A stretch of DNA of 64,000 nucleotides from Phreatobacter cathodiphilus (GCF_003008515.1 NZ_CP027668.1:922001-986000); one strand, 5' to 3'; shown: positions 19,427-29,185, counted from the first letter of the stretch. The notes: generated by a model from the letters alone, not told the origin. Numbers and translations: made by a program.

Positions 19427-20725
19427 ATGGTCGCTCGCCGCCTCTCCGTCCTGTTGCTGGCCGCGATCACCCTCGCCACGGCTGCCCATGCGCAGACGAC
19501 CGGCGCCGTCTCGGGAGCTGGCCGAGCGCAGCCGGCATCCTCGGACGGCGCCCGCAGCGCGCTGCCGGCCGTCGTCGCGGCGGCGCACCTCTCCGTCGAC
19601 GGGCCCCGCACGCGCCTCACCTTCGACCTCACCCGCGCCGTCGAGATGCGCGCCTTCGCCCTGGCCGACCCCTACCGCGTCATCATCGACCTCGACGAGG
19701 TGAACTTCCACATCGCCCCGCCCGCCGCTGAGCGCCGCGGCCTGGTCAAGACCTTCCGCTTCGGCCTCTTCGCCCCGGGCAAGTCGCGCATCGTCGTCGA
19801 GCTGACCGGCCCCGCCGTCGTCGAGCGGGCGCTCACCATCGAGGGCGAGGAGGGGCGCCCGCCGCGCCTCCATCTCGACCTCGTGCGCACCGACGCCGAC
19901 GGCTTCCGCCGCGCCCTCGCCGACAGGGCCGTCAGCAACATCGCCCGCCGCGGCGACCGCGAGACGCTGGGGCCGCGCCTGTCGCCGCGCGCCGAGGAGG
20001 GCAGCGGGCCGCCGGTCGTCGTCATCGATCCCGGCCACGGCGGCATCGACCCCGGCGCCACCGCCCCCTCCACGGGCGACGAGGAGAAGATGATCGTCCT
20101 CGACTTCGCCAAGGTGCTGCGCGACAAGCTCGCCGCCGGCGGACGCTACCGGGTGGTGATGACCCGCGACCGCGACATCTTCATTCCGCTCGCCGACCGG
20201 GTGCGGGTGGCGCGCGAGGCCCGCGCCCAGCTCTTCATCTCGGTCCACGCCGATTCCATCAGCGGCGCCAACGAGAACGCCCGCGGCGTCACTGTCTATA
20301 CCCTCTCCGACCGCGCTTCCGACGCCGATTCCGAGCGCCTCGCCGAGCGCGAGAACAAGGCCGACGCCATTGCCGGCCTCGACCTCTCCGACGAACCCTC
20401 GGAGATCGCCGACATCCTCATCGACCTCACACGCCGCGAGACGCGCATCTACTCGGCCAATTTCGCCCGCACGCTCGCCGGCGAGATGCGCCAGGTGACG
20501 CGCATGCACCGCCTGCCGCTGCGCTCGGCCGGCTTCCAGGTGCTGCGCGCCCACGACATTCCCTCGGTGCTGGTCGAGCTCGGCTTCGTCACCAGCCGCC
20601 GCGACGTCGAGATGCTGACCTCCGCCATCTGGCGCGACCGCACGGCGGATTCCGTCGCCAAGGCGGTCGACCAGTTCTTCGCCGCCCGCAACGGCGGGCC
20701 GGTGGCCCCCGCGGCACGCCGCTGA
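19427..20725 (+). CDS. amiC: N-acetylmuramoyl-L-alanine amidase with AMIN domain
   Basis: 432 residues. Signal peptide 1-23 (LLLAAITLATAAHAQ). An AMIN septum-targeting domain follows (about 45-145, beta-rich), then the Amidase_3 zinc domain (about 200-425). Zinc and catalytic residues are seen in DPGHGGIDPG (His), the following EEKMIV (Glu), SVHADS (His) and LVELGF (catalytic Glu). It cuts the amide between peptide stem and glycan to separate daughter cells. In Rhizobiales it commonly neighbours mrcA and prfB, as here. A CtrA site upstream suggests cell-cycle timing. Confidence 0.95.
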   Translation: MVARRLSVLLLAAITLATAAHAQTTGAVSGAGRAQPASSDGARSALPAVVAAAHLSVDGPRTRLTFDLTRAVEMRAFALADPYRVIIDLDEVNFHIAPPAAERRGLVKTFRFGLFAPGKSRIVVELTGPAVVERALTIEGEEGRPPRLHLDLVRTDADGFRRALADRAVSNIARRGDRETLGPRLSPRAEEGSGPPVVVIDPGHGGIDPGATAPSTGDEEKMIVLDFAKVLRDKLAAGGRYRVVMTRDRDIFIPLADRVRVAREARAQLFISVHADSISGANENARGVTVYTLSDRASDADSERLAERENKADAIAGLDLSDEPSEIADILIDLTRRETRIYSANFARTLAGEMRQVTRMHRLPLRSAGFQVLRAHDIPSVLVELGFVTSRRDVEMLTSAIWRDRTADSVAKAVDQFFAARNGGPVAPAARR

Positions 20726-20741
20726 CGGCTCCGCGTCAGCG
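20720..20741. terminator. Shared hairpin between convergent amiC and pstS-like genes
   Basis: A perfect 8-bp stem CGCTGACG / CGTCAGCG with a 6-base loop contains both stop codons of the two convergent genes. It could stabilise or end both transcripts. No T-run is present. Confidence 0.45.
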
Positions 20742-21773
20742 CATGGCGGGCGCCCGCCGACGCAGGCTGTCCGACACGACGCCGGCCGCCGTCGCCGGCA
20801 ACGCGACATAGCCGAGCGCTTCCGCGTCCGCGGCGCCGTTCTCCACGCCCCAGGCGAAGAAGGCCATCATCGCCCGGGAGCGACCGGTGTTGGCGGCCTC
20901 CCGCGGCACGGCGACGAAGACCGTCGCGACGAGGGGATAGGCTCCCGCGCCGGGCGGGTCGACGAGCACGGTCCGAAGGTCGGTTGCGGCCGCCGCCACC
21001 TGCACCGCCGCGCGCAGGCTGGCGAGATCCGGCGTGACGAAGGCACCGGCGGCGTTGCGCACCGCGGCCGGCGGCAGGTTCATCGCCCGTGCCGTCGCGA
21101 GGTCCACGTAGCCGATGGCGTTCGGCGTGGTCCGCACCGTCGTGGCGACCCCGAGATTGCCGCGCGCCGGCACGCCCACCGGCCAGCGGACCGTCTGGCC
21201 GCTGCCGATGGTGCCGCGCCAGTCGGCGTTCACCTTGGAGAGGTAGGTGGTGAAGGCCGCCGTCGTGCCCGAGCCGTCGGCGCGCCGCACCGGCACGATG
21301 GCGGTGTCCGGCAGGGCGAGGCCCGGATTGTCGGCGCGGATGGCCGGGTCCGACCAGCGGGTGATCCGTCCGGCATAGATCGCCGCGATGGTGTCGCTGG
21401 TCAGCCTGAGCCGGCCGGGCCCGATGCCGTCGATGTTGGTGACCATGGCGATGCCGCCGGCGACGACGGGGAACTGCACCGCGTTGTAGCGATGGAGCTC
21501 CTCGTCGGAGAGCGGCGCCTCGGTGGCCCCGAAGTCCACCGCCCGCTGCTGCAGGCGCTGGATGCCCGCCTCCGAGCCGCTGGGCTCGTAGTCGAACAGC
21601 GCGCCGACGGGCTGATAGTCGCCGTCGCGCTGGGAGCGCTGGTAGGCCTGGGACCAGCGGATGAGCAGCTGGTAGGCGAAGGTGGAGCCGGCGCCGGTGA
21701 AGGTCTGCGCGGCGGCCGGGGCCGGCGTGACAAGCGCCAGTCCGACGAGGAGGGCGAGGGCGGTGCGGACCAT
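20736..21773 (-). CDS. PstS-like phosphate-binding periplasmic protein
   Basis: 345 residues from ATG 21773. Signal peptide about 1-23 (ALALLVGLALVTPAPAAAQ). The mature part carries the PstS hallmarks FTGAGSTFAYQLL, SGSEAGIQRL, DFGATEAPL and the RADGSGTTAAF phosphate-binding loop. The usual partners pstC, pstA, pstB and phoU are not next to it. Instead it lies 11 bases downstream of a Na/Pi cotransporter gene on the same strand. It may serve the Pst importer encoded elsewhere, act as a sensor, or bind another oxyanion. Confidence 0.88.
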   Translation of the reverse strand: MVRTALALLVGLALVTPAPAAAQTFTGAGSTFAYQLLIRWSQAYQRSQRDGDYQPVGALFDYEPSGSEAGIQRLQQRAVDFGATEAPLSDEELHRYNAVQFPVVAGGIAMVTNIDGIGPGRLRLTSDTIAAIYAGRITRWSDPAIRADNPGLALPDTAIVPVRRADGSGTTAAFTTYLSKVNADWRGTIGSGQTVRWPVGVPARGNLGVATTVRTTPNAIGYVDLATARAMNLPPAAVRNAAGAFVTPDLASLRAAVQVAAAATDLRTVLVDPPGAGAYPLVATVFVAVPREAANTGRSRAMMAFFAWGVENGAADAEALGYVALPATAAGVVSDSLRRRAPAMR

Positions 21774-21784
21774 GGCGGTGCGCC

Positions 21785-23500
21785 TCACGCCCGTGCCGGG
21801 GCGGGGGTCAGTCCGCCGCTGGCCTGCGTCTGGTTCACCGTCTCGGCGACGGGCACGGAGCGGGACACCGAGCGGCGCTCGGCGTCGATGCGCTCGATCA
21901 GGAAATAGGCCCGCTCCGCGCTGCCGAGCAGGGCGAGGATGGCGCCGCGCTCCACCCAAGGGAGGTCGGCACCGAGGCGCAGCGCCTGGGTGCGCAGCTC
22001 GCCGAGCCTGGCGATCCGCGGTTCGGCCGCCGCCGGCACGTCGCGGTCCGGCTGGTCGATTGGCACGATGGCGCGCATGGCGGTGGTCACCTCCGCCAGC
22101 ATGGCGTCGACGAGCTGGCGGCCGGCCGGTCCGAAGGGCTGGCGCTCGACGCGCCGGGCGATCTGGTAAAGCGCCTCGCCGAGGCTGGCGGTGAAGTCCT
22201 CCTCCTCGATGAGGCTTGCCACGAGGTCGGCCCGCGCATAGGGCAGGTCGGCCTTGAACATGCCGGAGGTGTAGGACCGGATTTCCCGGTTGAGCAGGTC
22301 CATGGCGGCCCAGTGCTCCTCCACCTTGTCCGGCGCGTTTTCGTCGCCACGGGCGATGTCGAGGAACTTCTCCGCCGCCTCGAGATAGCGCCCGGTCTCC
22401 TGCAGCACCGCCGGCACCGCCCTGGCGGGATCACCCGCCGCGGCTTCGGTGAGGAAGCGCGGCTGCGAATAGTCCTCCACGTCGTCCAGCGAGGAGGCGC
22501 CGACCTTCATCAGAACCCGCTCGAAGACGCCGACGAAGGGGAAGAGCAGGAGCACGTTGAAGATGTTGAAAAAGGTCGAATAGACGCCGACCGCCACGGG
22601 AACGAGCGGGAAGGTCTCCTTGCCGTTGACGACGACCGGCACGCCGGGATCGCCGCCGAACCACTGCATCGCCCAGGTCAGCACGTCCATCGAGACGAAG
22701 AACAGCGGAATGGTGACGCAGACGCCGATGATGTTGAAGCTGATGTGGGCGTAGGCCGCCCGCTTGGCGTTCTTCGACAGGTTCAGCGAGGCCATCCAAG
22801 ACGTGATCGTGGTGCCGAGGTCGGCGCCCAGCGAGAAGGCCACCGCCGTCTTCCAGTCGAGGATGCCCGCCGCGCCGAGGCCCATGACGATGCCGATGGT
22901 GGCGGAGGAGGAGTGGATCATCGCCGTGATGAAGGCGGCGATCAGCACGCAGTAGAGGAGGTTGACGTAGGTGTCGGCCTTCAGGGTGGAGATGACGCTC
23001 ATCACCTCCGGCATGGAGCGCAGCGGGCGCAGGCCGCCGGTCATCAGGTTGAGGCCGTAGAAGATCAGCGCGAAGCCCATGCAGGCCAGGGCGATGTTCT
23101 TCACCTTGTCCGACTTGGCGAATATATAGACCAGCGCGAAAATGCCGCCGAGCAGGAGACCGAGGGGGCCGAGCGGCAGCGCGATCAGGCCATTGCCCAG
23201 CGTCGTGCCGATATTGGCGCCCATGATGACGGCGATGGCCGGCCGCAGGCCGATCACCCCGGCGTTGACGAGGCCGACGACCATCACGGTCATGGCGGTG
23301 GAGGACTGGATGATGCCGGTGATGAAGGTGCCGGCCAGCACGCCCTTGGACGGGGTGCCCGCGAGCTTCGCCAGCAGCGCCCTCATCTTGTTGACCGCCA
23401 GCGACTGGATGCCGTTGGACATGAATTCGAGGCCCAGCATGAAGATGCCGAGACCTCCGATCACAGGCACGATGACCTGGGTGAACACATCGACCTGCAT
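21785..23500 (-). CDS. Na+/phosphate cotransporter with C-terminal PhoU-like domain
   Basis: 571 residues. The membrane part (about 1-330) has the two inverted PNaS repeats with the QSST-type motifs GIIQSSTAMT and IHSSSATIG, which bind phosphate and sodium. The cytoplasmic end (about 360-545) is helical like PhoU and probably regulates transport. The family is NptA/YjbB; bacterial YjbB-type members can also export phosphate. It is co-transcribed with the PstS-like gene (11-base gap). Direction of transport cannot be told from the sequence. Confidence 0.93.
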   Translation of the reverse strand: MQVDVFTQVIVPVIGGLGIFMLGLEFMSNGIQSLAVNKMRALLAKLAGTPSKGVLAGTFITGIIQSSTAMTVMVVGLVNAGVIGLRPAIAVIMGANIGTTLGNGLIALPLGPLGLLLGGIFALVYIFAKSDKVKNIALACMGFALIFYGLNLMTGGLRPLRSMPEVMSVISTLKADTYVNLLYCVLIAAFITAMIHSSSATIGIVMGLGAAGILDWKTAVAFSLGADLGTTITSWMASLNLSKNAKRAAYAHISFNIIGVCVTIPLFFVSMDVLTWAMQWFGGDPGVPVVVNGKETFPLVPVAVGVYSTFFNIFNVLLLFPFVGVFERVLMKVGASSLDDVEDYSQPRFLTEAAAGDPARAVPAVLQETGRYLEAAEKFLDIARGDENAPDKVEEHWAAMDLLNREIRSYTSGMFKADLPYARADLVASLIEEEDFTASLGEALYQIARRVERQPFGPAGRQLVDAMLAEVTTAMRAIVPIDQPDRDVPAAAEPRIARLGELRTQALRLGADLPWVERGAILALLGSAERAYFLIERIDAERRSVSRSVPVAETVNQTQASGGLTPAPARA

Positions 23501-23889
23501 GAAACGCCCCCTGTAACCCGCAAGACCCGTGGAGCACCGCGATCACCGCGATGGACAGCACCACGGGGTGACGCTAGGCAGGGCCCATGACCGGTGCGTG
23601 ACGCATCGCCGACGCCCCTGCGTCCTGTGGCGGGAGAACCGCACCCTCAGGCCCGCTCGCAGGGCGCCCCGAACGGGTCACATCCCCGCCACAGTCGCAG
23701 GACATCCGTGCTTGCCACGCGCTTCCCGCTGCCGGAATCGGGGTGCCGGCCGGGTCTTGCCGATGGGCGGCGCGCCGGCCTCATGCTAGGATGGCGAGAC
23801 GTTTGGACAGGGCACCCCAGCCGGTTTTCGGGCCGGCCCCCTTCCGGGGACGATGAGAGGCGCAGCCCCAGCGGGCGCGAATTGAGCGG
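23501..23889. other. Divergent intergenic region between Na/Pi transporter and mrcA
   Basis: About 390 bases without a gene I can support. It must hold the two divergent promoters. A possible -10 (TAGGAT, 23787-23792) points toward mrcA, without a clear -35. I found no Pho-box repeat in front of the phosphate genes. Confidence 0.4.
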
Positions 23890-26343
23890 ATGAGGCTGGT
23901 TTTTCGATTTTTCGGCTGGGCCTTCGGGTTGGGGACGATCGCGTTCCTGCTCGGCGCCGCCGGCGTGGCGGTCTACGTCACGCAGGTGACGAAGGAGCTG
24001 CCGGACTACAACACCCTGCGCAATTACGAGCCGCCGATCATGAGCCGCGTCCACGCCTCGGACGGCCAGCTCATGGCCGAATATGCCCGCGAGCGCCGCC
24101 TCTACCTGCCGATCCAGGCGGTGCCGAAGCTCGTCGTCCAGGCCTTCCTCTCCGCCGAGGACAAGAACTTCTACACCCACAACGGCATCGACTTCACCGG
24201 CATCGCCCGCGCCGCCCTCACCAATTTCCAGAACCGCGGCTCCAACCGCCGCCCCCAGGGCGCCTCCACCATCACCCAGCAGGTGGCGAAGAACTTCCTC
24301 CTGTCCGGCGAGCAGACGGTGGACCGCAAGGTGCGCGAGGCTCTCATCGCCATGCGCATGGAATCGGCCTTCACCAAGGACCAGATCCTCGAGCTCTACC
24401 TGAACGAGATCTATCTCGGCTTCGTCATTCCCGGTTACGGCGCCTATGGCGTCGCCGCCGCCGCGCTCGTCTATTTCGACAAGTCGGTGCACGAGTTGAC
24501 CATTCCCGAGGCGGCCTATCTCGCCGCCCTGCCGAAGAGCCCGACGCAGCTCCACCCGTTCCGCAACCGCGACCGGGCCCTGGAGCGCCGCAACTACGTC
24601 ATCACCCGCATGGTCGAGGACGGCCACATCACCGCCGAGCAGGGCGAGGCCGCCCGCCGCTCGCCGCTGACCGTCAACCCGCGTTCGCCGCGCCAGCAGC
24701 AGTTCGCCGCCGATTTCTTCGCCGAGGAGGTCCGCCGCGAGATGACCGACCGGTTCGGCGACAAGAAGCTGCTGGAAGGCGGCCTGTCGATCCGCACCAC
24801 GCTGGACCCGAAGCTGCAGGTCGCCGCCCGCCAGGCGCTGACCGCCGGCCTGATCCGCTTCGACGAGCAGCGCGGCTGGCGCGGTCCCGTCACCCGCATC
24901 GAGGACATGCGCGGCGACTGGGGCATGAAGCTCGCCGAGATCCGCAACTTCAACGACATCGGCTGGCGCCTCGCCGTCGTCATCGACGCCCAGGGCGAGA
25001 CCGCCCGCATCGGCCTGCAGCCGGGCCGTGAGGCCTCCGGCCAGGTCAGCTCCGCCCGCGACCTCGGCCTCATCACCGCCGAGGGCGCCCGCTGGACGCG
25101 CCGGCCGGTGAGCCGCACGCTCAATGCCGGCGACGTGGTCTATGTCGAACCGCTGGCCGGCAAGGAGGGCCAGTTCCGCCTTCGCCAGATTCCGGAAGTC
25201 TCCGGCGGCCTCGTCGCCATGGACCCCTATACCGGCCGCGTGCTCGCCATGGTCGGCGGCTTCTCCTTCGACCAGAGCCAGTTCAACCGCGCCACCCAGG
25301 CGCGCCGCCAGCCGGGTTCGTCCTTCAAGCCCTTCGTCTATGCCGCCGCTCTCGACAACGGTTACACGCCCTCGACCGTCGTCATGGACGCGCCGTTCGA
25401 ACTCGCCACCGGCACCGGCGAGGTCTGGCGACCGGAAAACTATTCCGGCCAGTTCTACGGGCCGCAGACCCTGCGCTTCGGCATCGAGCGGTCGCGCAAC
25501 GTCATGACCGTGCGCCTCGCCAACGACGTCGGCATGCCGCTCATCGCCGAATATGCCAAGCGCTTCGGCGTCTATGACGACATGCCCTCGTTCCTGTCCT
25601 ATTCGCTGGGCGCCGGCGAGACGACGGTCATGCGCATGACCGCCGCCTATTCCATGTTCGCCAACGGCGGCCGCCGCATCCGCCCGACGCTGATCGACCG
25701 GATCCAGGACCGCACCGGCTCCACCATCTTCCGCCACGACGACCGCCAGTGCCAGGGCTGCACGGCGCCGCGCTGGCAGAACCAGGACGAGCCGATCCTC
25801 GTCGACCGGCGCGAGCAGGTGCTCGACCCGATGACGGCCTACCAGATGACCTCGATGATGGAGGGCGTCGTGCTGCGCGGCACCGCCACCTCGCTTCGGG
25901 CGCTGGGCAAGCCGATCGCCGGCAAGACCGGCACCACCAACGACGCCAAGGACGCCTGGTTCGTCGGCTTCTCGCCGGACCTCGCGGTGGGCGTCTATGT
26001 CGGCTACGACAATCCGCGCAGCCTCGGCGCCAGCGCCACCGGCGGCGCGCTCGCCGTGCCGATCTTCCACGACTTCATGAAGGTCGCGCTCGCCGACCGC
26101 CCGGCCGTGCCCTTCCGCGTGCCGACCGGCATCAAGCTGATCCGCATCGACCCGCGCACCGGCCTTCGCGCCGGCGCCGGCTCCGGCGGTGCCATTCTCG
26201 AGGCCTTCAAGCCCGGCACCGCACCGCCCGACAGCTATCAGCTGATCAATCCCTTCGACTCGGCGGCGGCCGGCGGCCCCCGCCGCGGCCCCTCGAACGA
26301 GAGCAACCGCGCCATCGGCACCGGTACGGGCGGCCTCTACTGA
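23890..26343 (+). CDS. mrcA: Penicillin-binding protein 1A (bifunctional transglycosylase/transpeptidase)
   Basis: 817 residues, normal for class A PBP1A. N-terminal membrane anchor about 10-32. The GT51 glycosyltransferase has catalytic Glu in SAEDKNFYTHNGID, then GASTITQQVAKN. The OB-like insert covers about 290-410. The transpeptidase has the serine in GSSFKPF, SRN as the second motif and GKTGTTND as the third. It polymerises and cross-links peptidoglycan in the periplasm. The tail is serine/arginine-rich. A clear terminator follows. The gene order amiC - mrcA - prfB is typical of the order, although three other genes are inserted before prfB here. Confidence 0.97.
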   Translation: MRLVFRFFGWAFGLGTIAFLLGAAGVAVYVTQVTKELPDYNTLRNYEPPIMSRVHASDGQLMAEYARERRLYLPIQAVPKLVVQAFLSAEDKNFYTHNGIDFTGIARAALTNFQNRGSNRRPQGASTITQQVAKNFLLSGEQTVDRKVREALIAMRMESAFTKDQILELYLNEIYLGFVIPGYGAYGVAAAALVYFDKSVHELTIPEAAYLAALPKSPTQLHPFRNRDRALERRNYVITRMVEDGHITAEQGEAARRSPLTVNPRSPRQQQFAADFFAEEVRREMTDRFGDKKLLEGGLSIRTTLDPKLQVAARQALTAGLIRFDEQRGWRGPVTRIEDMRGDWGMKLAEIRNFNDIGWRLAVVIDAQGETARIGLQPGREASGQVSSARDLGLITAEGARWTRRPVSRTLNAGDVVYVEPLAGKEGQFRLRQIPEVSGGLVAMDPYTGRVLAMVGGFSFDQSQFNRATQARRQPGSSFKPFVYAAALDNGYTPSTVVMDAPFELATGTGEVWRPENYSGQFYGPQTLRFGIERSRNVMTVRLANDVGMPLIAEYAKRFGVYDDMPSFLSYSLGAGETTVMRMTAAYSMFANGGRRIRPTLIDRIQDRTGSTIFRHDDRQCQGCTAPRWQNQDEPILVDRREQVLDPMTAYQMTSMMEGVVLRGTATSLRALGKPIAGKTGTTNDAKDAWFVGFSPDLAVGVYVGYDNPRSLGASATGGALAVPIFHDFMKVALADRPAVPFRVPTGIKLIRIDPRTGLRAGAGSGGAILEAFKPGTAPPDSYQLINPFDSAAAGGPRRGPSNESNRAIGTGTGGLY

Positions 26344-26373
26344 CGCGGCGTTCCGGGGCAGGTTAGACGACGA

Positions 26374-26396
26374 GGCGGCCTGCGGGCCGCCTTTTT
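26374..26396 (+). terminator. Intrinsic terminator of mrcA
   Basis: 7-bp stem GGCGGCC / GGCCGCC followed by TTTTT, 31 bases after the stop codon. Confidence 0.9.
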
Positions 26397-26476
26397 CGTG
26401 CGGCGGGCAGGTTTACCGGACATTGAGACAAGCGGCCTAAGCCCTCGGGTCCAGCCCCCGTCCCGGAACCGCTCCC

Positions 26477-26965
26477 ATGCATGCCCCCTCGTTCACCGTC
26501 GGCCTCGTGCTGCTTCTCGCCGCCGTTCCCGCCGCCGCGCCGGCTGCTGCGCAGCGCGCGGCCACACCCGTCGCCGCCGAGGACTGCCAGGCTGTCGCGC
26601 GGTCGCTGTCGGAGGCCACCGGCATCGCCGTCCGGGCGGCGACCGGGCCCGCCCGTACCGTCGACGATCGCGCCCCGCGCGGCGAGGCCTGCGTCGTCAC
26701 CGGCACGGCCACCGGCCTGACGCGGCGGTTCGGCGAGGTCTCGGATCGGCTCGTCGCGGCGCTGCGGGGCTGGCGGCACGACGTCCCGTTCGACGCCGAC
26801 GGGCCGATGAGCCTCGTCAGGCGCTACAGCCGCGACGGCGTGAGCGTCATCGTCTTCCTGGAGACGGAGAATCCGCCGGGCACCTGCGCCGACGTTCCCA
26901 TCGGCGACTGCCGCGTACCGCTGCGGCGCTGGACCTGGACGCTGAAGGCGGCGGCCTACCGCTGA
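26477..26965 (+). CDS. Hypothetical secreted protein
   Basis: 162 residues. Clear signal peptide 1-26 (FTVGLVLLLAAVPAAAPAAAQ). The mature part of about 135 residues has four cysteines (EDCQAV, EACVVT, GTCADV, GDCRVP), which could make two disulfides in the periplasm. The size and the end (RYSRDGVSVIVFLETE) suggest a small alpha/beta fold. I do not recognise a named family. It stands alone after the mrcA terminator and converges on the flavoprotein gene. Confidence 0.72.
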   Translation: MHAPSFTVGLVLLLAAVPAAAPAAAQRAATPVAAEDCQAVARSLSEATGIAVRAATGPARTVDDRAPRGEACVVTGTATGLTRRFGEVSDRLVAALRGWRHDVPFDADGPMSLVRRYSRDGVSVIVFLETENPPGTCADVPIGDCRVPLRRWTWTLKAAAYR

Positions 26966-26978
26966 GCCGGCGCCGGCA

Positions 26979-27659
26979 TCACAGGAAGCTGGCGATCGCC
27001 TCCAGCGGCTTCTTCTCCAGCGCATGGGCTGGGATGGTGGCGCCCTCGGCCGGATGGCCCACCACCATCAGGATATAGGGCTTCTCGTCAGCGGGACGGC
27101 CGCAGATGGCGTTGAGGAAGCCCATCGGCGCCGGCGTATGGGTCAGGCTGACGAGCCCGGCCCGGTGCAGCGCCACGATAAGGAAGCCGACCGCGATGGA
27201 GACCGATTCCGGCACGTAATAGTTCTTACGCATGACGCCGTCGGCACTCGCCGAACGCCGGGCACCGAACACCGCGATCAGCCAGGGCGCCGTCTCCAGG
27301 AAGGGCTTTTCGGGATCGGTGCCGAGCGGGCCCAGCGCCTTCAGCCATTCTTCGCCCGCCTTGCCGGCATAGAACTCCCGTTCCTCCGCCTCCGCCGCCT
27401 CGCGGATGCGGCGCTTCACGGCTGGATCGCCGATGACGCAGAAGTGCCAGGGCTGGTGATTGGCCCCGTTCGGCGCCGTGCCGGCGGCCCTGATGCAGGT
27501 CTCGATCAGGGCGCGCGGCACCGGCCGGCCGGAGAAGTCGCGCACCGTGTGCCGGCGGCGGATGTCGGCGAGAAAGGCGTCAGCCCGCGCCTGCATCTCC
27601 TCCTCCGGCAGGCCGACATGGTCGGGCAGGGGCACCGGCACATAGGCGCTGGTCGTCAT
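26979..27659 (-). CDS. Nitroreductase-family flavoprotein, iodotyrosine deiodinase-like
   Basis: 226 residues. FMN-binding nitroreductase fold: [14 protein letters not shown] is the first FMN contact, then [15 protein letters not shown]. The segments [18 protein letters not shown] and [12 protein letters not shown] match the iodotyrosine deiodinase (IYD) branch rather than the NfsB branch. Known IYD enzymes remove halogen from aromatic amino acids reductively. It lies six bases downstream of the uracil permease gene in the same transcript, so a pyrimidine or other small aromatic substrate is conceivable. Branch assignment is by pattern only. Confidence 0.85.
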   Translation of the reverse strand: MTTSAYVPVPLPDHVGLPEEEMQARADAFLADIRRRHTVRDFSGRPVPRALIETCIRAAGTAPNGANHQPWHFCVIGDPAVKRRIREAAEAEEREFYAGKAGEEWLKALGPLGTDPEKPFLETAPWLIAVFGARRSASADGVMRKNYYVPESVSIAVGFLIVALHRAGLVSLTHTPAPMGFLNAICGRPADEKPYILMVVGHPAEGATIPAHALEKKPLEAIASFL

Positions 27660-27665
27660 GATGCC

Positions 27666-28979
27666 TCAGGCCTCCGGCTGCGGGTCGCGCAGCAGGTGGT
27701 AGAGGATGATGGCGCCGAAGGTCGCGGTGCCGATGCCGTCGAGGGTGAAGCCGGCGATGGTCAGCTTGAAGTTGCCGGCGCCGAGCACCAGCGCCACCGC
27801 CACGGTGATGAGGTTGCGCGGGTTGGAGAAGTCGACCTTGTTCTCCACCCAGATGCGCCCCGCCGTCGCGGCGATGAGGCCGAAGACGACGATGGCGAGG
27901 CCGCCCAGCACCGGCACGGGAATCGTGAGGATGAGCGCGCCGAACTTCGGCGAGAAGCCGAGCAGGATGGCGATGAGCGCCGCGGCGACGAACATCAGCG
28001 TCGAATAGATGCGGGTCACCGCCATGACGCCCATGTTCTCCGCATAGGTGGTGACGCCCGTGCCGCCCGCCGAGCCCGAGAGCATGGTGGCGATGCCGTC
28101 GCCGACGAAGGCGCGGCCGATATAGGGGTCGAGGTTGCGGCCGGTCATGGCGGCGATGCCCTTGAGGTGGCCGAGGTTCTCCGCGACCAGGATGATCGCC
28201 ACCGGGGCGATCAGCACCATGGCGCGGGCGTCGAAGACGGGGGCGGTGAAGTTGGGCAGGCCGAAGAGGGGGGCCGCCGCCACCTTCGCGAAATCGATCG
28301 GCGCGCCGAGGCCCATGCCGTTGGCGAGGACGAGATAGAGGACATAGCCGGCGATCGCGCCGAGCAGGATCGGCAGGCGCCGCCACAGGCCAGGCGCATA
28401 GACGGCGAAGGCGCCGACCGCGACCACCGTGAACAGCGCGATCCAGCGCGGGAAGGCGGCGCCCTCCGCGTTGCCCGGGCCGGTGCCGGATGCCATGCCG
28501 ATGGCGATAGGTGCCAGCACCAGGCCGATGGCGGCGACGATGGCGCCGGTGACGACCGGCGGCATGACCTTCTCCACCCAGCCGTGGCCGATGGCCATCA
28601 CCACGAGGCCGATGACCGTGTAGAACGCGCCCGCCGCGATGATGCCGCCGAGGGCGAGGCCGATATTGGGGGCGCCGCCCGCCGCCGTGCCGGCGGCGAT
28701 CGCCGCGAGCACCGGACCGATGAAGGCGAAGGACGAGCCGAGATAGCTCGGCACCCGGCCGCCGGTGACGACGAAGAAGATCAACGTTGCGATGCCGGAG
28801 AACAGGATGGCGACGTTGGGATCGAAGCCCATGAGGATGGGCGCCAGAACCGTGGCGCCGAACATGGCGACGACGTGCTGCAGGCCGACGACGACGGTCT
28901 GGCCGAGCGGCAGCCGCTCGTCCGGCATGACGATGCCGCCGCTCTTCTCGGTCCACTTCGGAAAATAGCCGTCCGCCAT
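27666..28979 (-). CDS. uraA: Uracil/xanthine permease (NCS2 family)
   Basis: 437 residues from ATG 28979 ([14 protein letters not shown]); the longer frame has no support. Typical NCS2 nucleobase:cation symporter with about 14 membrane segments. UraA-like motifs are [16 protein letters not shown] near the start, [21 protein letters not shown] with the conserved glutamate, and the [13 protein letters not shown] segment in the substrate site. The glutamines and glutamates favour uracil over xanthine. It is co-transcribed with the IYD-like flavoprotein. Divergent from prfB. Confidence 0.92.
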   Translation of the reverse strand: MADGYFPKWTEKSGGIVMPDERLPLGQTVVVGLQHVVAMFGATVLAPILMGFDPNVAILFSGIATLIFFVVTGGRVPSYLGSSFAFIGPVLAAIAAGTAAGGAPNIGLALGGIIAAGAFYTVIGLVVMAIGHGWVEKVMPPVVTGAIVAAIGLVLAPIAIGMASGTGPGNAEGAAFPRWIALFTVVAVGAFAVYAPGLWRRLPILLGAIAGYVLYLVLANGMGLGAPIDFAKVAAAPLFGLPNFTAPVFDARAMVLIAPVAIILVAENLGHLKGIAAMTGRNLDPYIGRAFVGDGIATMLSGSAGGTGVTTYAENMGVMAVTRIYSTLMFVAAALIAILLGFSPKFGALILTIPVPVLGGLAIVVFGLIAATAGRIWVENKVDFSNPRNLITVAVALVLGAGNFKLTIAGFTLDGIGTATFGAIILYHLLRDPQPEA

Positions 28980-29144
28980 GATCAGCCTCCGTGATGCGCC
29001 GCCCGGTTGGTGGTGCCGGTTTCGGGCGATGGCGGCGACATTAGGCCCGAACGGGCGCGCGCTACAGGCCGCGGCGGCGTCATCCACCGGAAAAGCGCCT
29101 CCTCGGCGCCGGGCCGGCAGCCCCATGGCGGCGCGCCCGCCGCA

Positions 29145-29185
29145 TTGACACGAGGGCGCACGTGACTAGGGTGCGCCCTCTTTTT
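29145..29185 (+). promoter_or_regulatory. prfB promoter with a perfect 10-bp inverted repeat
   Basis: TTGACA (29145-29150) and TAGGGT (29167-29172), 16 bases apart, form a good promoter in front of prfB. Superimposed is a perfect inverted repeat GAGGGCGCAC / GTGCGCCCTC (29152-29161, 29171-29180) followed by TTTTT. By itself this would look like an intrinsic terminator, but there is no upstream plus-strand gene nearby to end. It may instead be an operator across the -10. Confidence 0.55.

Noticed and set aside
23501-23889. Pho box in front of the phosphate transporter genes
   Set aside because: No CTGTCAT-type direct repeats were seen on either strand.
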